This document shows, piece by piece, positions 22,185-36,700 of a stretch of DNA of 64,000 nucleotides. Position 1 is the stretch's first letter. Each line of letters begins with the position of its first letter. Where the stretch lies: assembly GCA_003254905.1 (NCBI GenBank), contig QANU01103492.1, forward strand, positions 251,848-315,847, in the 5' to 3' direction. The translations under genes were made by a program, and so were the position numbers. This DNA comes from Nissolia schottii. Taxonomy: Eukaryota > Streptophyta > Magnoliopsida > Fabales > Fabaceae. Below the pieces are notes generated by a model that was not told the DNA's origin, did not search any database, and saw only the letters and a program-made list of their open reading frames with translations.

Positions 22185-25100
22185 TTATACACCATAACGT
22201 CTCAAAGCATTGCTTAAGCTTGGCATCACATTATATGCCTGGTATGATCTTCTGAGTTCAATAATGGAACCGACCTGGACCAACCAAAACCAAGGGATAC
22301 TCAGTCAAACTGCAGGACATACTAGTCACAGATGAGAAAAAGCACTTGATGGTAATGTTGAAATTAAGTCAGTTTCAATATTGTGTTTAGAAGTATGATG
22401 GTCGAACCAAACATGTTATTTCGTAAAGGGGGAAGAGTTGAACTAAATTCAGTAATACAAAAAGGAATATGACAACATTTTCTACTTGGGAAATGAAATT
22501 AGCAGAAAGGATATATTACTCCAATACTCTGATAGAACTCCAAAACTCTGGTAAGAGCACCAGTGACATGCATGAGAGATGGTTCAACATAATGGCAATT
22601 TAATGCTCCCAAATTGAAATTACCCAAAAATGCAATCCATGACAGATAAACAAAGCTGGCACAAATTTCTTGCTCGATTGTGTGTTTATCAATGAGTTGG
22701 CATGCAAAGTACAACAGTAGTAAATGAACCCTTCTTGTACTTACAATAATTAGAACTGATGTAAAACCAATAGCAAATCCAGCATTGATACGCCGTAAAT
22801 AGTGATCAAGAATAGTAGATGTAGTGGCCAACACACTTAACAACAGCCCCCCTGCAAAATTTACACGAGAGAGCAAACCAACATCAAGTGACAGAAAATA
22901 TTGGATTAAAACAAGGCAAAGATTAAAGTCTTTCACCAGTAACAGACCCCAAAATCGCGTGGATGCCTGAACCTTTGTGAGGTATTCTATAGTAGCCTTT
23001 CCAGGCTTTATCTTTGGTATTCTTGCACCCATCTTATTTAAATAATCAGCAATTTCCTTTGGCAAGTTAGCCTGTTCACAAACATGTAAAAGGCATTTAT
23101 AAGATAGATACAAGCCACTATAATATTTCAACATGTTTTGAAAAAAGTAAATAATACATCAAACTAAAAATCAACAAATTGACAACAACCAAGCCTAGTA
23201 ACACTAATTTGTCAATACAAATTATTAATTGTGTTGAAAATTCATAATCAGAATAAGCAGCTGTGGACAGTGTAAATAATCAACAGCTTTGGTATCCTTT
23301 TTGTCATGTTCCATATCCTCCGTTGACATTTAGTTCAGCCAACGAAACAATACCAAGGAAACAGCCTCTTCACTCCATAGTTAAGTCAAGGTATAACTTT
23401 ACAGATATACAATGCAAGTTTCAGCTAGAGTTTTCTGTGCGTGTTTATAAATTCTTGGTGTAATTTAGTCGTCAAGTATGTCTCACTAACTTAAATATGA
23501 AATAATCAGCTACATCAATGGCATTCAGGATCTGTAATGGATACTTTGTCAAAACTAATTTTAGTAATCATAGCACCATAGGTAATTCAACAATTAATTT
23601 TTCTCTAATGTTAAAATTTCAGACTGGAATTTGTCTTCATACACAAGGACCATCCAATCTTTTTAAGTCATTTTAGAAAACTATAAGCATATATCAGAAG
23701 GAAACTTCTTAAATTCAGACCGGTAATTCAATATATCAAGTAGAATGTACAAAAAGATAATAGCAGCGAAGTGAAACTTACAATATCAAATATATTGAAT
23801 AGGAAGACAAAAAAAGCATATATTGTATAGTAGACCCATGGCTCAGCACCAACAGAAGTTTCAGGATTCAAGATCTCCTTGATATTCTCCCAAAATGGGG
23901 ATCGAAGTAGACTGCAAATTAATAGCTCTTTTAGAAATTACTATTCAATAGCATATCGATAAGCAAACATCACTTTTTTACACAGCACATGGCAAGCAAC
24001 AAGTAAATTTGTTAATTAGTGCGCGAACACACAAGAGAGAGTGAGCTAAAGCGAGTGAGGATGCAGATGCAACTAAAATATGGTTGAATTGCAAAAGGGA
24101 ATAAACAAACCCTGCAATAATGCTCGGAAATGCCAACAGGTAAGAGGTGGTAAGAACAGGTTGCATTCCGGATGGATTAATATTGAAAGGAATATAGGGC
24201 TCCACTTCAGTAATTGGTGATTGCTCCCTGTTTCAAATTGTAAATGAAAGTGCTAATTACTACATCAATATCCTCAAGTATCATTTAATCCTTCACAAAG
24301 ACATAACCATCTTCCATAATAGACACTAACAAATTCTATCAAATATATAAGCCAAGTCCAAATATGAGTTAATATCCAAGCCCAGGACAATAGAATGTCC
24401 TGTTTTCTCAACCAGAGGAATCAAACAACTTTCCTCATGAACAGCCATATCGGAAAAGGTTACGGACAGTTTTGCAAGTGATAGAATATCAGAACTCTAA
24501 AAACATCTAGACGCTCTAGGAGGAACAAGTGTGAAGTTTCAACCATTACCTTGCAGCTGAAGCAAGTTTAAAACCATAGTACTGAAGCTTTACTTTCCTG
24601 CAACCTTCAGTTACTACAACTGCCCACATAGTAACTGTGGTGAAAATACCTAACACCGCAAGCAAATATTTCCACCAACTCACAGCACTCGTAGCACTCA
24701 CTGCAATATAAGGAAATATGACTCAAAATAAAGGTCGAAATATATAACTAAATATTTTTGGCTGATTAAAACCGTATAACATTATTCTAACTCTACACAG
24801 AACTACAGGCCAAACTAAATTGTAATTTTAAGCAAATTCCACATTACAACTGCAATCTTATATTGGTGTGCTGCACAACTCAGTGATTCAAGAAATTCAT
24901 CCAAAAATTATCTATTCTTCATCCTTTTGGTCCTTTTTCTCTTTCTTTTATTTTTGTATTTGTATATGTATGTGTGAGATAGATCCTTTAATGAACAGTT
25001 TGAGGATACAATCTTCCAGATACCAGACATAATACTTCAACATGTCAACATTTAAGCTTGAGTTAGAAGAAACACGAGAAAAGTTGAGAATGCATAAAAT

Positions 25101-28100
25101 ATCAAAGCTTGGATTTGCATACTGTCATGTACCTGATAGCTGTGTGAGCATTTTGTGTAATGTCTCCATATATCCCGTCAGTATTCCCACACATATGATA
25201 AGAGATGAACCTTGACCTGAAGAAAGCACTATCAGTCTCACAGCAGAATGAATTGAGTGATAAAAGTAGACATCCGCTGTCTGGTATATCTTTCAAATTA
25301 GTCAAGTATTAGGAATAATAAACATCTGCCCATCCTTTTGCAATGTGGCAGAGAGATAAATAAAAAATAAAAAATGAACTCAACATGACCAGCTAAATTT
25401 AGCATCTTTAGAATTTATTCCAATTTCTCAACTCAAGTTGAACACTCCAACTTACCAGCAATTCAAAGATGTGTAAATGCAAATAAATTTTCTAAATCAT
25501 GAAACTTTCAAAAGAAAAGACACACCCTACCATGAAAATTGAAAATTGTAAAGTAACAGAAAAAATTACATAAGTGAATCGACAACAAATCACTTGCTGA
25601 CACGTACAGTTTGAGATATTAAGTAACATCCACAAATTATTTGTAATAGTTCTTACAAGCACAAAATAATTTTTATAAATACATTTTCCCAACATATGCT
25701 CCAGACATCTTTTAAAATTTAACTTACACAACTTCAGTCAAGCATGATAAAGTAACAGTTCCAAGGTAAGAAGAATACCAAATCCAGATTCTGATATGGT
25801 ATCACATATCCATGTAACAGTCATTGCACCACAAACTAACAAAAGAGTTGTCACCATTACATGTTTGACCCTGCAAAGGTAGCACTAACATTTTAACAAA
25901 AGAAATATATCTAAGCATATAGAATCTGGGTTCAGAAACTTTAGTTACACCACAGTTATGATTAGTTAAATGATAAAGAAGCATAGAGACTAAGAACCAT
26001 ATTATAAACTATAAGAATTAAACAACAAACAAAAAATAAAATTTGGAATAGCAATCTAATAATGCAATGAAGGCCAATGGCACTGCTATGTGCAATAAGA
26101 ATATTTAGAGAAATTTGTTGGGATCACAATTTATGGAAAATCATCTATTTAACCTTTATGATATGAAAGGAAAACACTGATAATTTTATATTTTGTAGGA
26201 CAATTGAAACATGACTTTGAAAACATTCTTATATTGCAGATTACCTATAACTGGCAGCGTAAATTGAATATGGAAGTGAATAGCAAGCAACTATGAAGGC
26301 TTCCAAAATTGCAAAGCCAAGTGACATCCACCATCTGAAATGTGCAGAACATTTCATTAGTTAAAATTCCTTAAATCATGAATAACATGAAAGAGAATTA
26401 GAAAAACAATGTGTGGCAAGAAATTAGCTCACTGCTCAAGATTTATAAATAGACACACACATATAACTCTTAATCTTCTCATGTCCATCCAGACCTTCTT
26501 TCCGCAGCTTTACTAGAGAAGGAACAACATGACAGAATACCTGGACAAGGAGGACAATATCTTGTATGAATATAGTTCATAAAAGGCTAGCGTTTCAAAT
26601 TGAAACTGAAGACGGTGTACTTGCTAATTGCTACAGCATATACAAGAAAAATGGGGTATCTGATTGAGAACCTCAGTTCTCTTTCCAATCAAGTACTTCA
26701 CAATATTTCTTCTTTCCAAGATAATTATTTACAAACGAATTATTTCTTCAATCAAAACTACTGAGAACAACTTTTGCAAAGGTCTACTTTGATTGAAAAA
26801 GAGGAACAACACTGGTTTCATACAGAATAGTATCACTATCACCTACTTTGTGGTGATGTTTAATGGGAAACTCCAAAAATTAAAAAAAAAAAAAAAAAAA
26901 GGAACGGTAGGAGGGAAGGGGGCACCTGCATGATGATGGATGCTATTATCTGGGGACTGATTCCAAGCTGGAAAAGAGAGAGCTTGAGCTCATAGGAGAA
27001 GTCACCAAGTTCATCTGCCAGAAGCTACATGAATAACCGTTCACATGCTAACTCACAAAAAAATATCCAATCACAAAATCAGCTTTTGCAATAAACAGCA
27101 GAAAAATTGTTCCATAATGTTCCTTTTCACATCAAAAGCAGCAAGAAACATACACCCAACTTAGGAATGAGAAAGAAAGCCAGGCAAATTCACCCAAATA
27201 TTTCACCTTCTCATCCAATTACAGTCCTTTTGGGCTTTGCATTATCTCTAGAATGGAATATCACCGAATTATCAATAAATACCAAAAGGGGTCCACATTT
27301 TGCTACAAATTAAAAAAACCAAATGCACGGTATGAGTGTTAGCAACAAAAGAATGTAACTTACCAACAGTTCCTGAGGCAAAGCTCAGGTAGTCTTGCGG
27401 TATCAACCTTCTGTCAAACCCAGGAAGAGGGATAAAATATCCAATACGGCTAACCACAATCAGCACAGCAGTCACGAACAGCCTCCTCCTTATCTCGCTC
27501 TTGAAGAACGACTCCGCAGCATCGTTAATCACAGAACTCAAACGCACAAAATTCAAAAACCTATTTTTGTACGTTCCACCACGTTTGAACTTTAGGGTTA
27601 TGGAATCGCTAACACCCGGAGCAGCATCGACAACAGCTTCCCCACCGTCGCCAATTGACAGCGCCGACGGAACAATTTCCCCATGGGAGAGGTCGCTATT
27701 TGGAGCATCGATACACTCGTAATCGCTTCGAACCCGGTCCGAGACGTTAACGGAGAACCGACGGTTCGGTTTCGAAAAGGAGGAGGGAAAACTGATTGTG
27801 GTGAACGCGGGAATCGTGTTGAGGGAAACCCTAGCTCCATTGCAATTTAGAAATTGGATGCGTCGTGCGCGTCTTACTACTGTGATAACAAACAAGTTTG
27901 AATGCAAATTGTTAAAAAAAAATCAACTTCAAGCAAGAAGCTACAAAACAGCATGAATATGAATATCTTTTTTTTCTTATTCTTTTTTTTTTTTAAATAA
28001 GTTGTCTACTTTTGCGCTTTAGAGCTTAGAGGGAAGAAATGAAACTAACCTGGAAGAGAGTTGTTGGGTCTAGGCAGGAAGCTGTTTACGTGGAAGTGAT

Positions 28101-28131
28101 TGTGGGAGTGGAATCGCGTTGCTGCTTCCAT
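22185..28131 (-). CDS. SCY2: Preprotein translocase subunit SecY, second chloroplast type (SCY2), 13 exons
   Basis: SCY2 is the core channel of the second plastid Sec system, thought to act in the inner envelope. The exons, in gene order, are 28050-28131, 27364-27879, 26926-27014, 26461-26540, 26245-26334, 25779-25870, 25133-25216, 24550-24700, 24111-24227, 23782-23911, 22948-23071, 22745-22851 and 22185-22274. All phases agree and give 583 residues; Arabidopsis SCY2 is about 575. The N-terminal region looks like a plastid transit peptide. SecY signatures include SRIGYFIPLPGFD, LGISPQIIASIIMQ, LRKEGLDGHEKIKSYI and GQGSSLIICVGILTGY. The C-terminal SIIELRRSYQAYN is diagnostic of this paralogue. 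The start ATG (28129-28131) is in a small first exon, because the long open frame of exon 2 contains no ATG before the SecY domain. Confidence 0.93.
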
Positions 28132-28926
28132 GGCTGGGTGAGAGTGAGTGCGGACAGTACAAGAGCTGGACGGGTTTTGGGCTTTTATGATGGATTAAAC
28201 CCTCATCCATCCATAAAGGACACGACAAATTTCAGTTTTAAAAAAAATTACTTTTTTTACTTGTATTTTTAAGTATAATTTCTTCTCTTTTTTTAAAGAA
28301 TTTTATTTTACATTTATAAAGTTTATAAAAAAGAATTTACATTTACAAAGTAATTTTATTTTTTTAAAAAAATACGTCCTGTTTACTTTTTTATAAGTAA
28401 ATCATTCTTAACTTTTTTAAAAAAAAAAAGACATTTTACTTTACTTTTAAAAAATTATTTTTTTAACTTTACTTTACCACTTATTATTTTTAAAAAATAT
28501 TCTTTTATAAATTAATCCTCGCAGATCCTTGTATAGCCAATGTCGCTCATTTTAAGATAGAAATCAAACAATACTAAATAAATATAGAAAGTATGTCTTT
28601 ATTGTTATTCTGCTATTTTTGTCATTTTTGCCTCAATAAAGGAATTAAACACTTCAAAAATAACTTGTTGGAGGATGATTTTTTTTTTTTAATACAAGTT
28701 TTCTTTTCTTCTCATGGTAACTATGAAATCTTAAATAAAAAGATTTAATTGTTTTTAATATATTTACACTAAAATGATGCTAGCATAAATGTTTTCTCGT
28801 TTCTCACTCCTAATCAATCCCAAAATAATATCACTTTGATGGTGTAAAGTCCAAGGTCTAATTACTCCTCTATCCCACCACTACCACCACCATCACTTAT
28901 ATCTCATTCACCATTACACACACCTC

Positions 28927-28939
28927 NCCCCCCCCCCCA
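28927..28939. other. Cytosine homopolymer with one undetermined base
   Basis: An N at 28927 precedes a run of C. The length is probably a sequencing or assembly uncertainty. Similar single Ns occur at 54999 and 60242, both beside simple repeats. Confidence 0.8.
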
Positions 28940-29227
28940 CTTTTTAAAATATTAGAAGAGTTATTTCACTATTCACTTTTATAGAATACTAAATCAAAGA
29001 ACATAATGAAAATAATGCAGTTATTTTTTTTTTTACGAAAAATTGATGTTAATTTAAAGAAATATCGATGATTGAGGGGAACAAAAAACTCAGGACGTTT
29101 CTCAACAACCCACACATCAAAACCCAAAGCAATGACTTATAATTTTACATAAATAGAAGATCAAACAAGACAAACCCTAGCAGTGTGTCATCTACACCTT
29201 TCCCTAAACAATTCCACTATTTGTACA

Positions 29228-29508
29228 CTTAAAAATGAGTCGCCCAACAACCACCCAACATAGAAACAAACAGATATTTGGAAGATGAGGTTGAGAAAAG
29301 TGGTAAAGACTTTGATATTTTGAAATGGTGGAGTTTGAAGACAGGGAAGTTTAACATTCTATCTTGCATAGCTAGAGATGCATTGGCCATTCTGGTGTCT
29401 ACGGTGTCATCTGAGTCTGCTTTTAGCATGGGAGGTCGTGTGATTGATCCTTCACATAGTGTGTTAGTTGACACCATAGTAGAGACTTTGATTTGCATGC
29501 AAAATTGA
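29228..29508 (+). pseudogene. Remnant of a hAT transposase (C-terminal dimerisation region)
   Basis: An open frame of 76 codons ending at 29508 has the hAT dimerisation signature: LSCIARDALAILVSTVSSES followed by AFSMGGRVIDPSHSVL. Only the last part of the transposase is present, with no BED finger or catalytic core upstream. It is therefore a truncated fossil of an autonomous element. It reads in the same direction as MIRO, 1.3 kb before that gene. Confidence 0.85.
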
Positions 29509-30685
29509 TTAAGGTGTCAAGACTCTAAATCTAAGAAGGAGATGTCTCCTCCTCAAGCTCATGAAAAAGGCATAATTGTATAATTATTTTTGTATTGAGT
29601 TGTTGGTTTAAGACTTTTACTTTGTTATTTTATCCCTAATTAAATTCTTGTTTGGTGTCTTCTTTTGTTAAATGTACACATGATTTTTAGAAGTTGAAGC
29701 ATTTGAATTTGATGAAACTTTATTCTAACAATTATTAGCTGAGTCATGAGGCAAAGCCTTGATATACATTTGTTGGTTTTAGCTTTGGTGGTTTGTTTTT
29801 TTACTTTGATATTCATAAATTAGAAGTTGATTTTTTTGTTGGTATGATTTGTTTCTCCTTAAATTGTAACCTAGTTTGTTAAGGAAATAATTTCTAATGA
29901 ATTTATCTTACATTTTAAAATTCTATGGGTGTTGATAGTATTTATTCACTAAATGATAAATATGTAGTTAATTGGCTCCTTATTTGTGATACGAATATGT
30001 TGTGTGTGATATTGGTAACTCTTGTTGAGTGGAATCAATTTGTTTGTAATGACAGTGTTTTTAACACAGGTTTTTTACGGGACAATGTTTTTTATTTATA
30101 GTGAAAGTGAAGTATGAGCCAATGTTTTTTATTTGTAGTGAAAGTGAAATATGAGACATGATATTTAGAGTGATTATGGGATAATAGATATTTATATTTA
30201 TTTGCTCTCTTTGTATAGTGAACTAAATTTTGAATTATGGGACAAGTTTTTTTAATTTTTTTAAAAATAATATACAAATAACCGTTAATTCGACTTAATT
30301 TGACTCGTATACTATCGGATAGGTTCAGATTGAATAACCGGATTGAAAAATAGTAATTTGATCTGACCAAACCACCCATCAAATTAATATGTTGGATAAC
30401 CATGTTGGTTGGGTTGGACCCAATCCAACCCGTGAGCAGGACATTTTGTAAGGAAAAAAAAAGAAGAAAATGTGTATGTATCCACTTTTGATGTGGGTTT
30501 AGTTTTAGCGAATGCCATTTCCTTGTCCTAAGCTGAAAATAGCCAAATATAACACCAAAATAAACCAGATTAGTGGTAGTTTACAGATATTTACCATTTC
30601 ATATTTTTCACCGTATCTACTATCTTCTTCTCCACGCATCTATTAGTATGCATAAGATTAAAAGAATAAAATATTAAAAAAAAAT

Positions 30686-30712
30686 AATATATATATATAC
30701 ACACACACACAT
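30686..30712. repeat. (AT)n(AC)n microsatellite upstream of MIRO
   Basis: A compound dinucleotide run 85-110 bp before the MIRO start codon, so it lies in the presumed promoter or 5' UTR. Confidence 0.9.
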
Positions 30713-30796
30713 AAAAACAAATTGATGTGTATTTACGAACGCCGTTTGAATAGTTGTTTGTTTCCCTTCTGATTATTCTTCCGCCATCTCGCGTCA

Positions 30797-33700
30797 ATGG
30801 TAAACCACTCAAGCTCCGGCGGCCGCAGTGGAGTCCGAGTCGTCGTCGCCGGCGACCGTGGCACCGGAAAATCGAGCCTCATATCCGCCATAGCGTCGGA
30901 GTCGTTCCCGGAGGCCGTGCCGCCGGTGCTCCCGCCCACTCACTTGCCTGTTGATCTCTACCCCGATAATGTCCCTCTCACCGTCATCGACACATCTTCA
31001 AGGTCTTCTCTCTCACCTCACAGCTTCGGAAACAATTTATTCGATTTTATGGCATTGAATTTCAATAATTGGAAGGATTCGTAGTTTCCTTTTATGAAAC
31101 GATTGATTAATTAAACATTAGCGCTGCGTTTAACTGAATCAGTTATGGTTCTATTAAATCTTACCTAAAATGCGTATATGTATTCTCTTGAACCTGAACT
31201 TTGTTAATCGTGATAATTATTTGTCGCCATAGTTTAAACGTATGATTACTGATTAAGCATTATGAATAACTTGTACTCATTACAATTACAATTCGTGTTT
31301 TGGTGTCTTGAAAATTTTTACTCGCAAGCCATGGCATCAGATCAGAGCTATAATTATGCTTGAATGAATGAATCGGTGATGTTGTTTACTTGCTTTTGTT
31401 TAGTTTGGAGAAACAAGGGAAGCGTAATGAAGAGTTGAAGCGGGCTGATGTGGTGGTTTTAACATATGCTTGCAACGAGCCCACAACCTTTTCGCGGTTG
31501 AGTTCTTACTGGTTCCGGGAACTGGAGAAGTTGGAGGTTGGTGGTTTTTGTGTATTTTACTGGCGTTTTTTCCTTTAATCTTATGAGGGAATGAGCTATG
31601 GATGACAAATGAGTAGTATCTTTTTCTTTCGTGATTCAGGTGAAGGTGCCTGTTATTGTGGTCGGTTGCAAGCTAGATCTGCGCGACGAAAGCCAGCAAG
31701 TGAGCTTAGAGCACCTCTTGGGTCAGCTCCTACAACAGTTTGGGGAAATTGTCACATGCATTGAATGCTCCGCATCTACGCTGTACCAGGTATATTGTTT
31801 TGCCTCATTATTTTTAGTTGGTGACGGTGATGCTTACTTACTGTTTGACCTAAGTGTATGGTAGTATATTATATTGTATTAATGAAAACAAGATGAAAAT
31901 GTACCGGTGTATCATTTTGTCTTGTTTAAAAATCAATTGATCCCCATTCATGACAGTAATATCTAAGAAAAAATCGAGTTTCTGATGCATTTCCCTATAC
32001 CAAATTACAAACTACAGTTCATTGAATGTGAAATGATCCTTAATTATCAAATACAAGTACAAATGATTGGAAAACAGCTAAATGTGTCCATTTCTCCCTT
32101 ATAATCAAGGCAAGTGTACAGTAAGAAAACAACTCATCTCTGCAAGTTGGCAATAGTCTTGCTTTACATTTATATTCTTATATGTTACCATCTTAATGAA
32201 ATTATTATTTGAGTTGTTATGACTTTGAGTTTGCAAACATAAATGCCTGAAATTTAATATTAATTCTACTTTTTTAGGTCCCTGAAGTTTTTTATTTTGC
32301 TCAAAAAGCGGTATTACATCCGATAGATCCATTGTTTGATCAAGAAAGTCAAGCTTTAACAGATCGATGTGTTAGGGCATTGAGAAGAATATTTGTTGTT
32401 TGTGATCGTGACATGGATGATGCCCTCAATGACACAGAACTAAATGAGTTTCAGGTTTTTGATAAACTTGGATTTATTTATTATTTTTTTCATTTCCTTT
32501 TTATTTCATATACTTTGATTATTTATTTCCTTCCTCTGTAGCCCCTTTATTCAAAAGTTACAACTGTGTCAACAGGTCAGATGTTTTGATGCACCATTGC
32601 AACCATCTGAAATAGAAGGGGTCAAAACTGTTGTACAACAGAATGTACCTGAAGGAGTCAACTCACATGGTCTTACTTTTCCAGGATTTATTTATGTCCA
32701 TAGTATGTTCCTAAGGAAAGGGCGTCCAGAGACATTATGGTCTGTTCTAAGAAAGTTTGGATATGATAATGATTTAAAACTCCGGGATGATTTCCTTCCG
32801 GTTCCATCTAAGAGTGCTTCTGATCAGGTCATACTTAGTGTACTACTACTATTATTATGGAAGTTCCACTATCGTCTTTATGTTTGGTTTGAATGGAAGA
32901 GGTTGGAGTAGTGGTACAAGCATTTAACTACACAATTTTCGTTATTGGTACTAAAAGTAACAGAAAAAAAATGTGATTGTTAAATTAGGAATACTAAAAT
33001 GTTAATTAAGGGTTATACTTTTAAATTGTAATATTAGCTATTCACTAGTAGGTTTTCTCAAGGTTGATGATTGCCTAAAATCTAGAGTATCCGAGTTTGA
33101 GGTGTTGCAAATATTATCTGTCAACTACTTGGGTTTCTGGGATAGGGATTTGAGTATAGATTTTATATCTGTTCGATAGAATGACTCTTATGTGGTGCAT
33201 GGTTATTGTCCAGATCTTTCCTAATCTGTTGGTATTCCTTTTGCAGAAATATGACTGTGGATTGCAATTATGTTGTCATAGTTGATATATTATACTTTTA
33301 TTCCTTGTTGTTCATTATTGATCTGAAGAGAGGGATACAAATATTTGGTGTTATTGGTTTTCTGATGCATGCTTGTTGATTCAAATCATTACTTTCAAGG
33401 AAGCAAGAGACATAATATGCACTTTTTTACAAAATAATACATTTTCAATCATTTAGTTCATCTAGTCATTACAAATAGATGTAAAGTTATTTGATACTCT
33501 ATTTAACTTACAAATGATACGGAGTGTTTGCTTCATTGACATAATCTTACAGAGTGTGGAGCTGGGAAGTGAAGCTGTAGAGTTTCTAAATGGTATCTTC
33601 CGATTGTTGGATACAGATAAAGTAAGTACTAATGTATTTAATTATCGCTTCCATGATTAGTTGCTATGTGCTTTAACATCCTCTCTGCTAGTGTACTTTT

Positions 33701-36700
33701 TAGTTTATATTCCATATCTAATACACTTTTCTTTTTTCCTCATTTGCTTCTTTGAACCTTGATACTCTATAGGATCGAGCCCTGCGTCCTACTGAAGTTG
33801 ATAAGTTATTTAGTACTGCTCCAGCAAGGTGAACTTGCCTTTTGATTGTCCTTTTTGTTACCTTTTTCTCATTAGTGTTATCTAGTCTGCATAAATAAAT
33901 TATTTTTTCTAACTGTGGATGAAGTACTCTAGAACCTGTTGACTGCCTTTAAGAGCTTTAGTTATTGCTTCAGACATAAAAGGAGATCTTTAAGTTTGAG
34001 GTTCAAGACTGAATAATATATTGCAAAGAGAAGAGAACATCCTGTATAAGATACTGCTTATGCTCATTGAGAATTAGTAGGTTCTTGTTTCCTGTAAAGC
34101 ATTAATGCCTAAGTCATAAATGAGTTGCCTCTTGAACTTGCCAAGGCATAGCCCCTTATACGTGTTGTTGTGGGGTTTCGTGCAAGTCGCAACGAAGTTT
34201 TGCAATTGATACTGTTTTGTTATCTTCATCATACTTGCTTCATAACCTGTTCTATCTCTTAACATGCTACATTTCTTTCTGAGCTGATTTTTGTTTCTTT
34301 CTTCTTGCAAAATGGACAAGGGAGAATTTTTACTTGTAAAAAATAAAATTATAGCACTTGGGTGACTATTTTATACTACCTGATTTACACATATTAGGGA
34401 GAAGTCAAATTTTTATTAACAATTTGGAATATGTGAAGCAACTCAAGAGATTTTATGCTTGGCAAGAATTATGTCTTTAAAGGATTGTTTCACTTTTTCT
34501 TTTCGAAGTCTGTCTCTGAAGCATGAAAATGGTCCTTTCCAAATACTACCTTTTGAGAGCTCAGAAAGCAATCCTTTTGCATAATCCTAGATACAGAATG
34601 TTATCTTATCTAGGGAGTATTGATATTTTAGAAATTTTCTGGTGATTCGTGAAGCCTATCTGATAGAGGTATTTGATTTTGTTTTAATCTATATTTCAAA
34701 AGTGATGTGTTCTTTGCAAATTATTCACTGTGTTTACTTCTTTCTTCAATTGTAATATGTATCTTGAAATGATCTATAGTGTTCTCTTTGCTCTTCCCCT
34801 TGACGTAATCCATCTTACGTTTGCTGCTTGGTTTTGAATTGCAGTCCTTGGAATGATGCTCCATATAATGATGCTGCTGAGAGAAATGACATGGGTTACA
34901 TATCACTAAATGGATTTCTGTCCCAGGTTTGTATAACTTATGCTGTCTTTTATTCTTCAAAATGAGTTAGTTATTGATATATCTCTTAAATTGTGTGATG
35001 CAGTGGGCCCTTATGACAGTACTTGATCCACAATGTAGCCTGGCTAATTTGATTTACATTGGATATAGTGGAAATCCTGCTGCAGCACTCCGTGTTACTC
35101 GTAGAAGATCAGTTGATCGCAAGAAGCAAGCAACAGAAAGGAATGTGTTCCAATGCTATGTTTTTGGTTCTAAAAATTCTGGGAAATCTGCTCTGTTGGA
35201 TTCGTTATTGGGAAGGTGTGCTTCTGATCCAATCACGATAGATAATTTCTTTTAGTATATTTTGCTTTATTAGTGAGATTTATTCCACTCAAAACTGTTT
35301 TTGTTTTTCTTCAAAGAAACAATTAACTCCTCCATTTCATAGGCCATTCTCAAATAGTTATACTCCAACAACAGTTGAGCGGTTTGCAGCAAATGCCATT
35401 GAATTACTAGGGGTGAGTATTATGATGGGAAAACATGATTGTTATTTAAATGATTTTGAAATATGACCGTCTTCTTCTCATGCTTTGCCTCAATGTAATA
35501 TATTACTTGTAAATATGAGTTACATTGATTTTATGGAGCAAGTTATGTAGGAACAGTATGCAGTCTATATACTCATTAACCTGGTGCTTACCACTATACA
35601 GGGAACTAGGAAAACTCTTGTATTTCGGGAGATACCAGAGGTGGAAGTATCGAAAGTTTTGTCAAATCAGGATTGTTTGGCAGCATGTGATGTAGCTGTT
35701 TTTGTGTATGACAGGTATGGTGCAGAAGGATTTTACGTGGTGTTACATTGCTACATTTAAGCTGTAGGAGTGGTGTTTTGTGTTAGTGCTTTTCTCTAAC
35801 CAGTTCTTTATTGGTAGCATGCAAAGATAATTTATTGAAGAGATGTTTATATTTCACGTGTGTGTGTGAATATATATATATATATATATATATATAACAA
35901 TTCCTAAATAAATATTTGCACCATACTGCCTGACACTGATATAATCTGGAACAATTTAAGATCCCTTAAAATGCCTGCCTTGCATGTTGTGTGCACACAC
36001 ACACAACACACTGCTACCTTTGGCTTTGGCACAGTGCCCTGCGTGTGCGTGTTCATGAGCATATATATAGTTGGGAAGGGAAGCACACAGATTTATGCCA
36101 AAGTTTGCAATATACATGCTACATTCAATGGATGAACAAAAAACATTATATGTTCCACTATATAAGGTTATTCTTTTATACTTGATTTAGTACCACTGTA
36201 CCAGATTGAGGCTCTACTACATGTTCATTTGATCGCGCCCGCGTATGGAAACGTGGAATAAATTTCCCTCAGTCGAGCTAATCTAGCTTACTTTGTAGTT
36301 GCATAGTTTTAGTTTATTTTTGGCATTGGTTCCCATTTCATAGTTTTTGCTCTTCATTTTTTCCAGCTCAGATGAACATTCATGGAAGAAATCCAGAGAT
36401 TTTCTCGAGAAGGTTGCTAGACAAGGAGAACTATCTGGTTATAGAGTTCCTTGCCTCCTTATTGCTGCTAAGGATGATTTAACTCCATATCCAAGGGCAG
36501 TGCAAGATTCAGTTAAGGTATTATTGCAATTGTCGTGCAGTGTAACCGTAACATCAAATATATGTTAATGGATTATGCATAATTTTGTACATATTTGTGT
36601 CAGGATGATCATCTTCATCTTCATCTACTTATATTTATTTTTGGTACAGGTCACTCAGGAATTGGGAATAGAGCCCCCTATTCACTTAAGCATGAAATTA

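Larger units (their letters stand above)
28132..30796. other. Spacer between the divergent genes SCY2 and MIRO
   Basis: The two promoters must lie at the ends of this 2.7-kb spacer. It contains a hAT transposase remnant (29228-29508), a cytosine homopolymer with one undetermined base (28927-28939), and an (AT)n(AC)n microsatellite (30686-30712) about 85 bp before the MIRO start. The GGTTGGGTTGGACCCAATCC text at about 30402-30430 may be a decayed transposon end. The rest is AT-rich without visible structure. Confidence 0.6.

Noticed and set aside
27880-27907. SCY2 translation starting at a TTG near 27907
   Set aside because: These codons lie in intron 1. An ATG exon at 28050-28131 splices in phase to 27879.
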